Source of the DNA: Oscillibacter sp. PC13
GTDB lineage: Bacteria > Bacillota > Clostridia > Oscillospirales > Oscillospiraceae
Length of the DNA stretch: 64,000 nucleotides
Direction: 5' to 3'
NCBI RefSeq assembly: GCF_900115635.1
Contig: NZ_FOXE01000011.1
Location: 1 to 64,000, forward strand
In this document: piece after piece, positions 8,292 through 16,790 of the stretch
How positions within the stretch are numbered: the first letter of the stretch is position 1
Layout: every line of letters begins with the position of its first letter
The notes under the pieces: model-generated
The model's input: the letters and a program-made list of their open reading frames with translations, nothing else
Told to the model about the DNA's origin: nothing
Databases searched by the model: none
Translations under genes and position numbers: made by a program

Positions 8292-8816
8292 TTACTTTTT
8301 CTTCAGACCCAGCTGGTCGATTAGGGCGCTGCAGGCCTTGTTGCTGCCGCTGGCCTTGTACTCCTCCTCGGTGACACAGGTCAGGGCACCGAAGGAGCAG
8401 GCACAGACGCATGCAGGCTTCAGGCCGTTTTTGACGCGCTCATTGCAGCCGTCGCACTTCACCATCTTGCCGTCGGAGGCGCGATAGCGGGGCGCACCGA
8501 AGGGGCAGGCCATGGCACAGCTCTTGCAGCCGATGCAGTTGGTGTTGTCGTAAACGGTAAAGCCCGTCTCGGGGTCCTTGCTGAGACAGCCCACAGGGCA
8601 GGCGGCGATGCAGGGGGCATCGGTGCAGTGCATGCAGGCGGCAGAGATGTAGGCACAATAGGTGCTGCCGTCCGCCAGAGCGATCTCATTGTCATAGGTC
8701 TTGCGGAAGCACTGGTCACCGGCGGCCAGATCAATGTCGTTCTGGTCCATACAGCCCATCATACAGGCGGAACAGGCGCTGCACTTGTCCTGGTCAAATA
8801 CAAAAACGTGTTTCAT
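8292..8816 (-). CDS. Four-cluster ferredoxin subunit of the molybdoenzyme (DmsB/HybA type)
   Basis: The 174-residue protein has 16 cysteines in four ferredoxin-type groups: CSACSACMMGC (~13-23), CMHCTDAPCIAACPVGC (~62-78), CIGCKSCAMAC (~93-103), and CDGC with CVCAC (~121-140). This is the layout of the electron-transfer subunit of DMSO-reductase-family enzymes, binding four [4Fe-4S] clusters. There is no signal peptide. The gene starts 5 bp after the catalytic-subunit gene. It should carry electrons between the molybdenum site and the FAD protein encoded two genes upstream. Confidence 0.92.
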   Translation of the reverse strand: MKHVFVFDQDKCSACSACMMGCMDQNDIDLAAGDQCFRKTYDNEIALADGSTYCAYISAACMHCTDAPCIAACPVGCLSKDPETGFTVYDNTNCIGCKSCAMACPFGAPRYRASDGKMVKCDGCNERVKNGLKPACVCACSFGALTCVTEEEYKASGSNKACSALIDQLGLKKK

Positions 8817-8821
8817 GGTCG

Positions 8822-10975
8822 TTAGTCCTCCTGAACCTTGCGAATATTGCAGCGCATACCCTTGAAGCCGGGGAAGCCGGAATAGGGGTCCAAATGGTTC
8901 CGGCCAATCAATTCATTGACATTTGCCTCTGTGTAGCCATGGAGTGTCATCAGGACGCCTTCCTTCGCTTTACCGGTGATCTTGACTAACATTCGAATCT
9001 CACCATAGGGGCTGGAGAGGGCCACCTTGTCGCCGTTCTGCAGACCCAGGCGGGCGGCGTCAGCCGTGTGGACCTCCACGGTGGGGTTGGGGCGAATGCT
9101 GCGCAGCCAGGGCGTGTCGTGAACACGGGAGTGGATCGCATGAGGAAGCCGTGCGCCTGTGCACAGGTAGAAGGGATACTTCTCGCGGGTCTCGGGATCG
9201 TTCTGGTCTGCCAGCGGATCACGATAGCTGGGCAGCGGGTCCAGCCCAAACTTCGGATCAATGGCCGCAATGGCGTTGGAGTAGAACTCAAATTTACCGC
9301 TGGGGGTTTTGAAGCCGTTTTCCAGAAGCTTGCCGGGCTTGGCGGGCCACTTGGCCGTGGGGACCTTCATGGGCTGGCCAGTCTTTTTCAGCTCTGCCAC
9401 AGTCAGGCCGCAGCCGTCGATCATCCAGTCTGCGGAGGCCTCATAGCCCTGCTTCAGCAGATCGTCGTCCAGATCCATGACCCGAGCCAATTCGCAGAGA
9501 ATATCCACGTCAGATTTGGATTCATACAACGGCTCAATGACCGGCTTTGTAAAGGCGAGATAGCCGCCCTCATAGGCCTTCAGTTCGCCGCGCTCCACAG
9601 ACGAGCAGGCAGGCAGCACGATGTCTGCGTACTTGCAGGTCATGGTCATAAACAGGTCGATGTTCACGAAGAAATCAAGGTTCTTGGTCATGGCCGCAAG
9701 GAGTTTGTCGGTCTCAGGGAACATCTTTGCGTTCATGCCCAGACCAACGACAGCCTTGACGGGGTAGGGCTTTTGCTCTTCGATCTGGCGCAGGAGATCC
9801 ATGGCCTGGAACTCATCGTTCTGTGCCTCCCACAGGGGGAAGCGCTCAGCGCCGATGCGCCGCTGGCCGCCGGGATAGCGGTTGGAGCGGAACTCCTCCT
9901 CGCGGCTGCGGAAGCCGGCACGCTTATGGATATAGCTGGGCGGATTGGGCACATTGCCGCCTTCACGGTCAAAGTTGCCTGTCAGCGCGGTCAGGCAGAG
10001 AATGGCCCGGTGAGAATTGAAGCCGTTGATGTGATGCACCAGGGCAGAGGCGGAGAAGTTGGTGCAGGCCGGGCCATTGGTGGCGTACAGCTTGGTGGCC
10101 TCATAAATGTCATCCGGATTCAGGCCGGTGATCTCAGCCACCTTGTCCAGAGGATACTGCTGGACCAATTCCCGATACTGCTCGAAGCCATAGGTGTACT
10201 TTTCCACATAGTCCATGTCGGCCCAGCCGTTGTCAATGATGAGCTTGGCCATGCCCAGGGCCAGGGCACCGTCCGTACCGGGGTTGATCTTCAGGAAAAT
10301 ATCCGCCAGGTTCTTGGTGGCCGGGGTGTCCCGGATATCAATGATGATGACCTTGCCACCCCGCTCCTTCAGCTTCTGGACACCCGCCACAGACAGGTGG
10401 TTGGAGTAATAGCCCTCATAGTTCCAGCCCAGGAAGGTATTCGCATGGCCCATATCCGGTCCGCCGCCGGTGCCGGCGGTGACCTTGTCGGCAATATACA
10501 TGGACGCAAAGCATGTGCTGTCATCGGTGCCGAAGTTCACGCTACCGAACACGTGGGCAAACCGGTGCAGGATGGGGCGATACCACTTGCAGTAGCCGCT
10601 GAAGAAGGCCACAGCGTGGGCGGAGTACTGTTCCTTCACCTTGTTCAGGTTCTCCGCGATGATCTGATAGGCCTCATCCCAGGTGATGGGCTCAAACTTG
10701 CCCTCGCCGCGCTCACCCACACGCTTCAGCGGCGTCTTGATGCGGTCCTCGCGGTACACATAGTTCCGCAGAGAGGAGCCCTTGGTGCACAGCTTGCCGC
10801 GGTTCAGGGGGTGGTCCGGCGTACCCTCCACGCGGATGATCTTGCCGTCCTTTACATAGCAGTCCACACCGCAGTGGATACCGGGGCTGCAGATGGCGCA
10901 CAGAGAATGTCTGACTTCAATGCCGGTATCCTCGCCAGGGATTTTGGCTTTGATCTTCTTTTCCAGTTCAGTCAA
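8822..10975 (-). CDS. Cytosolic molybdopterin (bis-MGD) oxidoreductase catalytic subunit
   Basis: The 717-residue protein is a DMSO-reductase-superfamily catalytic subunit. An N-terminal [4Fe-4S] segment has CAIC, HCGVDC and GKLCTKG cysteines (~25-65). Then come WDEAYQIIAENL, the molybdenum-site region (FGTDDSTCFASMYIA), and the C-terminal MGD-binding barrel (ARLPHAIHSRVHDTPWL, HTADAARLGLQNGDKVALSSPYG). The Cys in DSTCF is a possible Mo ligand. No twin-arginine signal is present, so it is cytosolic. The family includes formate dehydrogenases, acetylene hydratase, transhydroxylase and gut catechol dehydroxylases. I cannot assign the reaction. The flavoprotein encoded just upstream overlaps it by 8 bp, suggesting an NAD(P)H-linked complex. 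Confidence 0.9.
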   Translation of the reverse strand: MTELEKKIKAKIPGEDTGIEVRHSLCAICSPGIHCGVDCYVKDGKIIRVEGTPDHPLNRGKLCTKGSSLRNYVYREDRIKTPLKRVGERGEGKFEPITWDEAYQIIAENLNKVKEQYSAHAVAFFSGYCKWYRPILHRFAHVFGSVNFGTDDSTCFASMYIADKVTAGTGGGPDMGHANTFLGWNYEGYYSNHLSVAGVQKLKERGGKVIIIDIRDTPATKNLADIFLKINPGTDGALALGMAKLIIDNGWADMDYVEKYTYGFEQYRELVQQYPLDKVAEITGLNPDDIYEATKLYATNGPACTNFSASALVHHINGFNSHRAILCLTALTGNFDREGGNVPNPPSYIHKRAGFRSREEEFRSNRYPGGQRRIGAERFPLWEAQNDEFQAMDLLRQIEEQKPYPVKAVVGLGMNAKMFPETDKLLAAMTKNLDFFVNIDLFMTMTCKYADIVLPACSSVERGELKAYEGGYLAFTKPVIEPLYESKSDVDILCELARVMDLDDDLLKQGYEASADWMIDGCGLTVAELKKTGQPMKVPTAKWPAKPGKLLENGFKTPSGKFEFYSNAIAAIDPKFGLDPLPSYRDPLADQNDPETREKYPFYLCTGARLPHAIHSRVHDTPWLRSIRPNPTVEVHTADAARLGLQNGDKVALSSPYGEIRMLVKITGKAKEGVLMTLHGYTEANVNELIGRNHLDPYSGFPGFKGMRCNIRKVQED

Positions 10976-12245
10976 TGGATGTCCCTCCTAAATAGTCGAT
11001 AAAGCTGTCCGGGAAGCCTTTCTCCCTCAGGAAGCAAATGGTTTTGATATCCAAGCCGGCGTGCTTGCTTTCAATGGCCTTGATGAAGGCGTTCTTCACC
11101 ACGCCGTTGCTGCCGGCCGAGCCGATCATGTTGATGCATTTGATGCCTTCACTGTTCTTCACCGCACGGATATAATACTTGTGGTCCTCGTATTCGTAGA
11201 CCTCGTCCTCCGGCTTGCAGGCACTGATGTCACCGATGCTGATAAAATCATAATCCAGGTAATGGGCCAGATTCACCAGAACGTTGGCATCGAATTCCAT
11301 GTGTCTGCCCGCCATGTTGGCACCGGCCACCTGCCCCTGCTTATTGGCGTTGAACCAGACACCGATGTTGCGGTGCGTGCCGCTCTGGATATCCAGGGCC
11401 TCACAGCAGTCGCCGGCGGCATAAATGCCCTCGTAGTTGGTGCGCATGGTCTTGTCCACCAGAACGCCGCGATTCATTTCAATGCCGCTGCCCTTCAGGA
11501 AGCCCACATTCATCCGCACACCGATGCACACCGCAACGGTATCCGCGGAAAAGCGGCGGCCGTTCTGCATGACTGCGGTCAGCTGGCCGTTCTCCTCCCG
11601 TTCGATGTGATCCAGCATCTGCTCGCAGTACACGGGAACGCCCTTGGCCTCCAGATCCTGCTGGGCGCGCTTGGCGGTCTTCTCAAAGGCGGCCACATAG
11701 AACATCCACTTGGCGCCGTCCACCAGGGTACAGGGAACACGATAGGCAACCATGTCCTCCACCACCTTGATGCCGACCCAGGAGGCGCCGATGACCAGGC
11801 AGCTCCCCACCTTTCCGGCCTCCAGCATTTTCTTCAGGGCCACGGCATCCGCCGCAGTACGCATCTTGAATACGCCGGGTAAATCCAGACCCGGGATAGG
11901 GGGCATCACGGCGGACGCGCCCGTGCTGATCAGAATGTTGTCATACTGCTTCCGGCTGCCGTCGGCAAAAATCAAGGCTTTTTCCGAGGGCTCCAGTCCG
12001 GTCACGGGCTGATTGCCGTGGAAATGAAGATTCAGCTCTTTTGCAATCTCCTCCAGAGGGCCAAAGGGAAACAGTGCTTCGTAGGGGATCGCGCCTTTCA
12101 CATAGTATGTGGTCAGCATGGGGTTATACGGCCCGATATTGGTGTCGGAATACACATCGATGATGGCCTCCGGGTCAACGCTTCGTGCTTCTTTGGCGGC
12201 ATTGTATCCGGCGCCGCCAAAGCCGACAATGGCTATTTTGTTCAT
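10968..12245 (-). CDS. FAD/NAD(P)-dependent oxidoreductase partnered with the molybdoenzyme
   Basis: The 425-residue protein has an N-terminal FAD Rossmann motif (IAIVGFGGAGYNAAKEA), the NILISTGASAVMP segment, a second nucleotide-binding motif (CLVIGASWVGIKVVEDM, ~150) and the FAD-closing motif GIYAAGDCCEA (~290). This matches the rubredoxin-reductase/NirB-like pyridine-nucleotide-disulfide reductase family, without the redox CxxxxC. The ~100-residue C-terminal part (DYDFISIGDISACKPEDEVYEY) is typical of that group. Its stop overlaps the molybdoenzyme start by 8 bp. It probably links NAD(P)H to the Fe-S subunit, taking the place of a membrane anchor. Confidence 0.88.
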   Translation of the reverse strand: MNKIAIVGFGGAGYNAAKEARSVDPEAIIDVYSDTNIGPYNPMLTTYYVKGAIPYEALFPFGPLEEIAKELNLHFHGNQPVTGLEPSEKALIFADGSRKQYDNILISTGASAVMPPIPGLDLPGVFKMRTAADAVALKKMLEAGKVGSCLVIGASWVGIKVVEDMVAYRVPCTLVDGAKWMFYVAAFEKTAKRAQQDLEAKGVPVYCEQMLDHIEREENGQLTAVMQNGRRFSADTVAVCIGVRMNVGFLKGSGIEMNRGVLVDKTMRTNYEGIYAAGDCCEALDIQSGTHRNIGVWFNANKQGQVAGANMAGRHMEFDANVLVNLAHYLDYDFISIGDISACKPEDEVYEYEDHKYYIRAVKNSEGIKCINMIGSAGSNGVVKNAFIKAIESKHAGLDIKTICFLREKGFPDSFIDYLGGTSID

Positions 12246-12302
12246 ATATTCCTCCAGTACATCCGGCTGTACCAGCCTCAGCAGGTCCCATACGAGAGAG
12301 TG

Positions 12303-12339
12303 ACCGCTGGCCGGCCTGTGTCAACTGTCGGCCAGCGGT
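12303..12339. other. Intra-operon hairpin between MmgE/PrpD and flavoprotein genes
   Basis: An ~10-bp GC-rich stem (ACCGCTGGCC with GGCCAGCGGT) lies in the 158-bp gap within the minus-strand series and has no T-run after it. It looks like a processing or partial-termination element, or the end of a transcript unit, that could set different levels of the two halves of the operon. A TTGACA on the minus strand lies within its loop, so a promoter here is also possible. Confidence 0.4.
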
Positions 12340-12403
12340 GTACGGGTTCTGCCGAGAAATACAGCTGTGTAAATGGCCTGTCTGTCAGATACAGGCCCGG
12401 AAA

Positions 12404-13849
12404 TCAATAGAGAAGCTCAGAGACCGCAGCGATATCATCGACGGTTTCGATGCTGCAAAGAACCTCAATGGCCTTTTCCAGCCGGTCGCCCTGGAGTACG
12501 GGAGCGGCCTGAACACGGAAACGCTCCACGAACTCCTCACGGGTCATCATGTTGGCGGGATGACCGGGATGGCAGTCCATCTTGCCGACGTACTTCTCAC
12601 CGTTCTTCAGCGTAATGGTGATGGTCTTCATGGGATAAGTGCCCTCACGGAACTGTTTGAAACCGACCATGGGAGAGTCAGGTGTGGAATCGCTTCCCTT
12701 GACGCGCTTGGCCAGGGCAATGATCTTGGGGTCCTTCATCTTCTCCTCGGTGTACCACTGCGCGCCGGGGTTGGGATCGTAGAGCATGGAGGCCACCACG
12801 AAGGGGATGGAGAACTGGGCATGGGTGACGGAGGTGAAGCCGTCATCAGGCGCCCACATGCGCTGTGCCACGGGAGGATCGACGATGATCTCCTCCACAT
12901 CCTCAGGACCAAAGCCATGTTCCTTGACCAGGTTGCTGACGATCTCGGCAGTGGTCTGCACCCACATGTTGGCAGGCCAGTGCTTCATGAGGGTCTCCAT
13001 GATGAGGTAACGGCTGCCCAGGTCTCTGGTATACCAGGAGGGATCGGACTTGTCCTCGCCGTCCAGCGTGCAGCAGATGACACCGCCGTAAGCAGGGGCA
13101 AAGTCCAGCAGATCCCGCTGGTTATGGATGCCCTTCTCCACGGACTTGGAGATCAGGAAGCCGTCGCGGGCACGGTAGCCATGCTCATAGTGATAGAAGT
13201 CGGACATGGTGGTGGCATGGTATGCCGTGGGGATCGTGCTGCTCTCGCAGCCCACGCCGATGGCCTGGTTGATCTTGCGGGCGTCAAAGTCATACAGCTT
13301 GGCAACAGACAGGATGCAGCCGAAGATCTGCCAGCTGGTCAGGCCCCAGCCCTTGGTCTTCCAGATTTCGTCGGTGGGCTGGACTGCCATGGCGATGCGC
13401 TGATAGACCTCATAGGCAGCCACGATGGCAGTCAGCATCTCCTTGCCGCTCTTGTGCTTTTCCTCGGCCGCCAGCCAGGCGCAGGGAATGATGCCGGCAG
13501 AGGGATGGCCGGTCCAGGAGCAGTCCTCCCAGTCCAGCGCGTCGGAGATCGTACCCAGGGCCAGGGCGGCGTTGACAGAAGCCAGCTTCTCGCCGGTGCC
13601 CCACAGGGTGGTAGGACCACCCTCGCCGCCGTTGGCCTCCACGGCCATCTTGCGGGCCTTGTCGGCAATGGGCGTGCCCTTAGCGGCCAGGGAAACACCG
13701 ATGGTCTGGAGCATGATCATCTTGGCGCGCTCGATGACCTCGGGAGGAATATCCTCATATTTCAAATTCACAGCATACTCGCTGAGCTCCTGGGTATAGG
13801 TCGTGGGAGTCAGCCAGTTATTATCTCTAAAAAAACGATTATACCGCAT
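12404..13849 (-). CDS. MmgE/PrpD family protein 2
   Basis: The 481-residue protein has the family's two-domain layout and length. A helical N-terminal domain (ERAKMIMLQTIGVSLAAKG) carries the core motif DALDWEDCSWTGHPSAGIIP (~105-125). The MmgE family includes 2-methylcitrate dehydratase, cis-aconitate decarboxylase and iminodisuccinate epimerase. Family features that differ here are the usual GxHPT-type histidine loop, which reads WGLTSWQIFGC, and the Lys-Pro/Tyr-Pro segment, which reads KHWPANMWVQ. The neighbouring paralogue shares these changes, so the pair is probably a subfamily with its own substrate. It lies 48 bp downstream of that paralogue. Confidence 0.85.
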   Translation of the reverse strand: MRYNRFFRDNNWLTPTTYTQELSEYAVNLKYEDIPPEVIERAKMIMLQTIGVSLAAKGTPIADKARKMAVEANGGEGGPTTLWGTGEKLASVNAALALGTISDALDWEDCSWTGHPSAGIIPCAWLAAEEKHKSGKEMLTAIVAAYEVYQRIAMAVQPTDEIWKTKGWGLTSWQIFGCILSVAKLYDFDARKINQAIGVGCESSTIPTAYHATTMSDFYHYEHGYRARDGFLISKSVEKGIHNQRDLLDFAPAYGGVICCTLDGEDKSDPSWYTRDLGSRYLIMETLMKHWPANMWVQTTAEIVSNLVKEHGFGPEDVEEIIVDPPVAQRMWAPDDGFTSVTHAQFSIPFVVASMLYDPNPGAQWYTEEKMKDPKIIALAKRVKGSDSTPDSPMVGFKQFREGTYPMKTITITLKNGEKYVGKMDCHPGHPANMMTREEFVERFRVQAAPVLQGDRLEKAIEVLCSIETVDDIAAVSELLY

Positions 13850-13897
13850 ACTGTACCTCCTGTTTCTTCAAAGTGATGTGGAACTTCACCGGCCGGC

Positions 13898-15283
13898 TCA
13901 ATAGAAGAACGTGGGCAGCACGGAGGCGTCCTCGTACTTCTCCAGATGGCAAATGCAGTCAATGGCGCCCTCGGTCTTTTCGGGGCTCAGCACGTTTTTG
14001 GTGGTCAGACGGAACATGTCCTTGAACTCGTCGCGGGTGAGCATGTAGTTGGGATGACCGGGATGGGTGAAGGCGCTCTCCACATACTCGGTGCCGTCCT
14101 TCATGCGGACAGTCATAAACTTCTCGGGATGGGTTCCGGCGATCAGATCCTGAATGAAGCGAGACTTATGGAAGTCAAAGGGCACAAAACCGTCAGCCTT
14201 GACCTTCATCATCAGGTCGATGATCTTCTGGTCCTTCATGGTCTCGGGCTGATACCAGATGGCGCCGGGCTCGGGATGATACATGGCGCAGGCAGTGCCG
14301 TAGGGGATGGAGAACTGGGCCTGGGTGACGGACTCATAGCCCACCTCAGAATACCAGTGACGGAACTCCACAGAGGGACTGATGATGATCTCCGCCACGT
14401 CGTCGGGATTGAACTTGTACTTGGTGACCAGTCTGGCGGCCAGTTCGGTGTAGGTCTGCACGAACACGTTGGCAGGCCAGTGCTTGATGAGGATCATGTT
14501 CATCATCATCCAGGTCTCGCCCAGCTCCTTGGTGATCCATTCGGGCTGCGTCAGCCGGGTATGCCGCAGGTAGGCGGTGGGATCGTCGAAGGCGTCCTCC
14601 ATGTTCTCAATGCCGTTGATGGCCGTCTTGATCATGGTGACCGTGTTCTCCGCCTTGTAGCCATACAGGTAATTCAGGGAGTCGGACATGGTGGTCTCAT
14701 GGGGAGAGGTGGGAATGATGGCGCAGGCGGTGCCGATGCCGAATGCCTGGTTCATCTTCTCCTCGGACAGGTCCATCAGCTTCATCAGGACTGCCAGGCA
14801 GCCGAAAATGTTGTAGCTGACGATGTTGCTGTTGCCCGCCAGCGCCACACGCTGATAGACCTCATAGCCGGCCACCACAGCGGTCAGCAGGTCCTTGCCG
14901 CTCTTGTGCAACACTTCGGCGGCGATCACCGCGGTGGGGATGACGCCGGCGGAGGGATGTCCGGTGACAGAGCAGTCCTCCCAGTCCAGCATGTCGCCCA
15001 TGGAACCGGCGGTAAAGGCAGCGGCTTCCCAGCTCATCTTCTTGCCGGTGGCCCACTGGGTGGCCTCCTGGGAGGCACCGGGAGACATCTCCTGGGAGAT
15101 GGCAATGGCGTCCTTCACCTGCTGCAGCTCCGAGCTGCACAGGCTGACACCAACGGTGTGCATGATATTCATTTTGGCGCGCTCAATGACCATCGGGGGA
15201 ATATCTTCGTATTTCAGCTCCTTGACAAAGTGGCACAGCTGCTTTGTCATGTCAGTTGTAATCCCATGATAATTGAAACCCAT
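13898..15283 (-). CDS. MmgE/PrpD family protein 1
   Basis: The 461-residue protein is a paralogue of the next gene, with the same N-terminal segment (LKYEDIPPMVIERAKMNIMHTVGVSL) and core motif (DMLDWEDCSVTGHPSAGVIP). It also has KHWPANVFVQT, matching the partner's altered site. Family reactions are dehydration, epimerisation or decarboxylation of small di- and tricarboxylates. Two unequal subunits side by side could form a heteromer, or act on successive intermediates. It follows the isomerase genes with a 47-bp gap and is followed by its paralogue. The substrate is unknown. Confidence 0.85.
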   Translation of the reverse strand: MGFNYHGITTDMTKQLCHFVKELKYEDIPPMVIERAKMNIMHTVGVSLCSSELQQVKDAIAISQEMSPGASQEATQWATGKKMSWEAAAFTAGSMGDMLDWEDCSVTGHPSAGVIPTAVIAAEVLHKSGKDLLTAVVAGYEVYQRVALAGNSNIVSYNIFGCLAVLMKLMDLSEEKMNQAFGIGTACAIIPTSPHETTMSDSLNYLYGYKAENTVTMIKTAINGIENMEDAFDDPTAYLRHTRLTQPEWITKELGETWMMMNMILIKHWPANVFVQTYTELAARLVTKYKFNPDDVAEIIISPSVEFRHWYSEVGYESVTQAQFSIPYGTACAMYHPEPGAIWYQPETMKDQKIIDLMMKVKADGFVPFDFHKSRFIQDLIAGTHPEKFMTVRMKDGTEYVESAFTHPGHPNYMLTRDEFKDMFRLTTKNVLSPEKTEGAIDCICHLEKYEDASVLPTFFY

Positions 15284-15330
15284 TTTGTATCCTCCTTACT
15301 GTTATCTTCCGCTGTTTTCCAAATGAGGGG

Positions 15331-16041
15331 TCAGATGGTGAACAGCTTGCCCAGCCCGGGCAGCTTGTCCTTGATGCCGGCATGGCGCAGGCAGGCCCAC
15401 AGGCTGGCCTGGTGGCTGGTGATGACGGGCATCCCCAGATCCTCCTCCAGGATCTCCACCAGCTCCATGGTGGCAAGGCCCATGCAGCTGAGGAAGAACA
15501 CTTCCGCGCCTTCCGTTTTCAGCTTCTTGGCATTGCGGTACAGGTGCAGCTTGCTGGCGTGGCTGTACGGACCATTTCTGTTGAAGCCGACGCCCGTGAT
15601 GGAGGTGACCTCCAGCCCGTTGTCCTCCATGAACTTCTTTTCGGCCTCATTGGTATCATCGGGGTAAGGCGTCATCACCACCGTCTTTTTCAGTCCCAGG
15701 GCCTCAAATGCCTCCAGGACTGCGGTGCTGGTGGTCAGTCCGGGCCAGCCGCTGGCGCGTTCAATGCGCTCGATACATTCCTTATCAAATCCAAATCCTT
15801 TGATGCAGCTACCGGAGGTACAGCCAAAGAGGATCACATCATGGGGCTGCGTAGCATACATCTTTGCGGTGTCTTCCAGCAGCTCGGTCATGCGGATCAG
15901 GTTTTCCGGAGTGGGATTTCCAGAAAAGGCAAGTCTGCTGCTGTTAAAGGCAACGCCATCAGGGGCGTATTTGTTGAAAGCGTATTCGACCTTGTCATCC
16001 AAGGGAGCGATCACGCCGATTCTTGCTCGCCAACTATACAT
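15331..16041 (-). CDS. Maleate isomerase / Asp-Glu racemase family enzyme 2
   Basis: The start is taken as the ATG at 16041 (MYSWRARIGVIAP), preceded by an AGGAAAGGA box; the longer open frame overlaps the upstream gene. The 236-residue product matches maleate cis-trans isomerases and arylmalonate decarboxylases. It has two half-domains, each with an active-site cysteine: FGCTSGSCIKG (~78) and FFLSCMGLATME (~185). These enzymes use the Cys pair for cofactor-free isomerisation, racemisation or decarboxylation. It is 23 bp downstream of a close paralogue (shared WRARIG, GLTTSTAVLEA, MPVITSHQA). Tandem copies suggest a heteromer or two related steps. Confidence 0.88.
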   Translation of the reverse strand: MYSWRARIGVIAPLDDKVEYAFNKYAPDGVAFNSSRLAFSGNPTPENLIRMTELLEDTAKMYATQPHDVILFGCTSGSCIKGFGFDKECIERIERASGWPGLTTSTAVLEAFEALGLKKTVVMTPYPDDTNEAEKKFMEDNGLEVTSITGVGFNRNGPYSHASKLHLYRNAKKLKTEGAEVFFLSCMGLATMELVEILEEDLGMPVITSHQASLWACLRHAGIKDKLPGLGKLFTI

Positions 16042-16064
16042 CGAATCAGTCCTTTCCTCTTTAA

Positions 16065-16790
16065 TTAGAGCGTGAACAGCTTGCCCAGCTTGGGGAGCTT
16101 CGCCCCCACGCGGCAGTGGCGCAGGGCGCTCCACAGCGTGGCCTGATGGCTGGTGACAACGGGAACACCCAGGCAGGTCTCCAGACTGTCCACGATCTCC
16201 ATGGTGGTCAGGCCCATGCAGCTGAGGAAGAAGGTGTCCGCTCCCTTGAGATCCATTTTCTTGGCATTCTGGAACAGGAAATACTCGTCCGCGTTGGAAA
16301 AACCGGGTTTGCCGTTTTCCAGGGTATAAGCGGTCATGTCCATGCCGACAATATTAGTGACCTCAAACCCATTGTCTTCCAAGAACTTTTTCTCTGCTTC
16401 GTTGGTGGCTTCCGGATAGGGGGTCAGGACAGCGACCTTTTTGGTCCCCAGGGCACGCAGCGCCTCCAGGACCGCAGTACTGGTGGTCAGACCAGGAATT
16501 CCGGAGGCGCGCTCAATCTGGTCAATGCACGCCTGATCCCAGCCAACGCCTTTGATACAGCTGCCGGAGGTGCAGCCGAACACCACCAGGTCCATGTCGG
16601 AACCCTTATAGGTGGCGGCGGTGGCTTCCAGCTGATCCGTCAGAATAATCAGTCCTTCAGGGGTCGGGCCCGGAAAGTTGATTTTCATCGAAGCGAAGGA
16701 AACGCCTTCCGGCGCATAGATGTGAAACGCATGCTCGGCATTTTCACTCATGGGAGTGATCAGACCAATTCTTGCTCTCCATCCGTACAT
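16065..16790 (-). CDS. Maleate isomerase / Asp-Glu racemase family enzyme 1
   Basis: This is the first gene of the minus-strand series. The start at 16790 (MYGWRARIGLITP) lines up with the MYSW start of its paralogue and lies ~8 nt after GAAAGGAAG. An in-frame ATG at 16796 is too close to that box. The 241-residue product carries the cysteine motifs FGCTSGSCIKG and FFLSCMGLTTME and ends VGAKLPKLGKLFTL like its partner. It belongs to the cofactor-independent Cys/Cys isomerase-decarboxylase superfamily. The divergent SLC13-type transporter suggests a dicarboxylate or related anion as substrate; this is inference. Confidence 0.88.
   Translation of the reverse strand: MYGWRARIGLITPMSENAEHAFHIYAPEGVSFASMKINFPGPTPEGLIILTDQLEATAATYKGSDMDLVVFGCTSGSCIKGVGWDQACIDQIERASGIPGLTTSTAVLEALRALGTKKVAVLTPYPEATNEAEKKFLEDNGFEVTNIVGMDMTAYTLENGKPGFSNADEYFLFQNAKKMDLKGADTFFLSCMGLTTMEIVDSLETCLGVPVVTSHQATLWSALRHCRVGAKLPKLGKLFTL

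Noticed and set aside
9068..11002. 644-codon plus-strand open frame
   Set aside because: It is antisense to the molybdoenzyme gene, has no family motifs or ribosome binding site, and is explained by high GC content and codon bias of the real gene.
12185..15667. Long plus-strand frames over the MmgE/PrpD genes
   Set aside because: They are His/Gly/Asp-rich translations of the opposite strand without domain features; the minus-strand proteins have clear family motifs.
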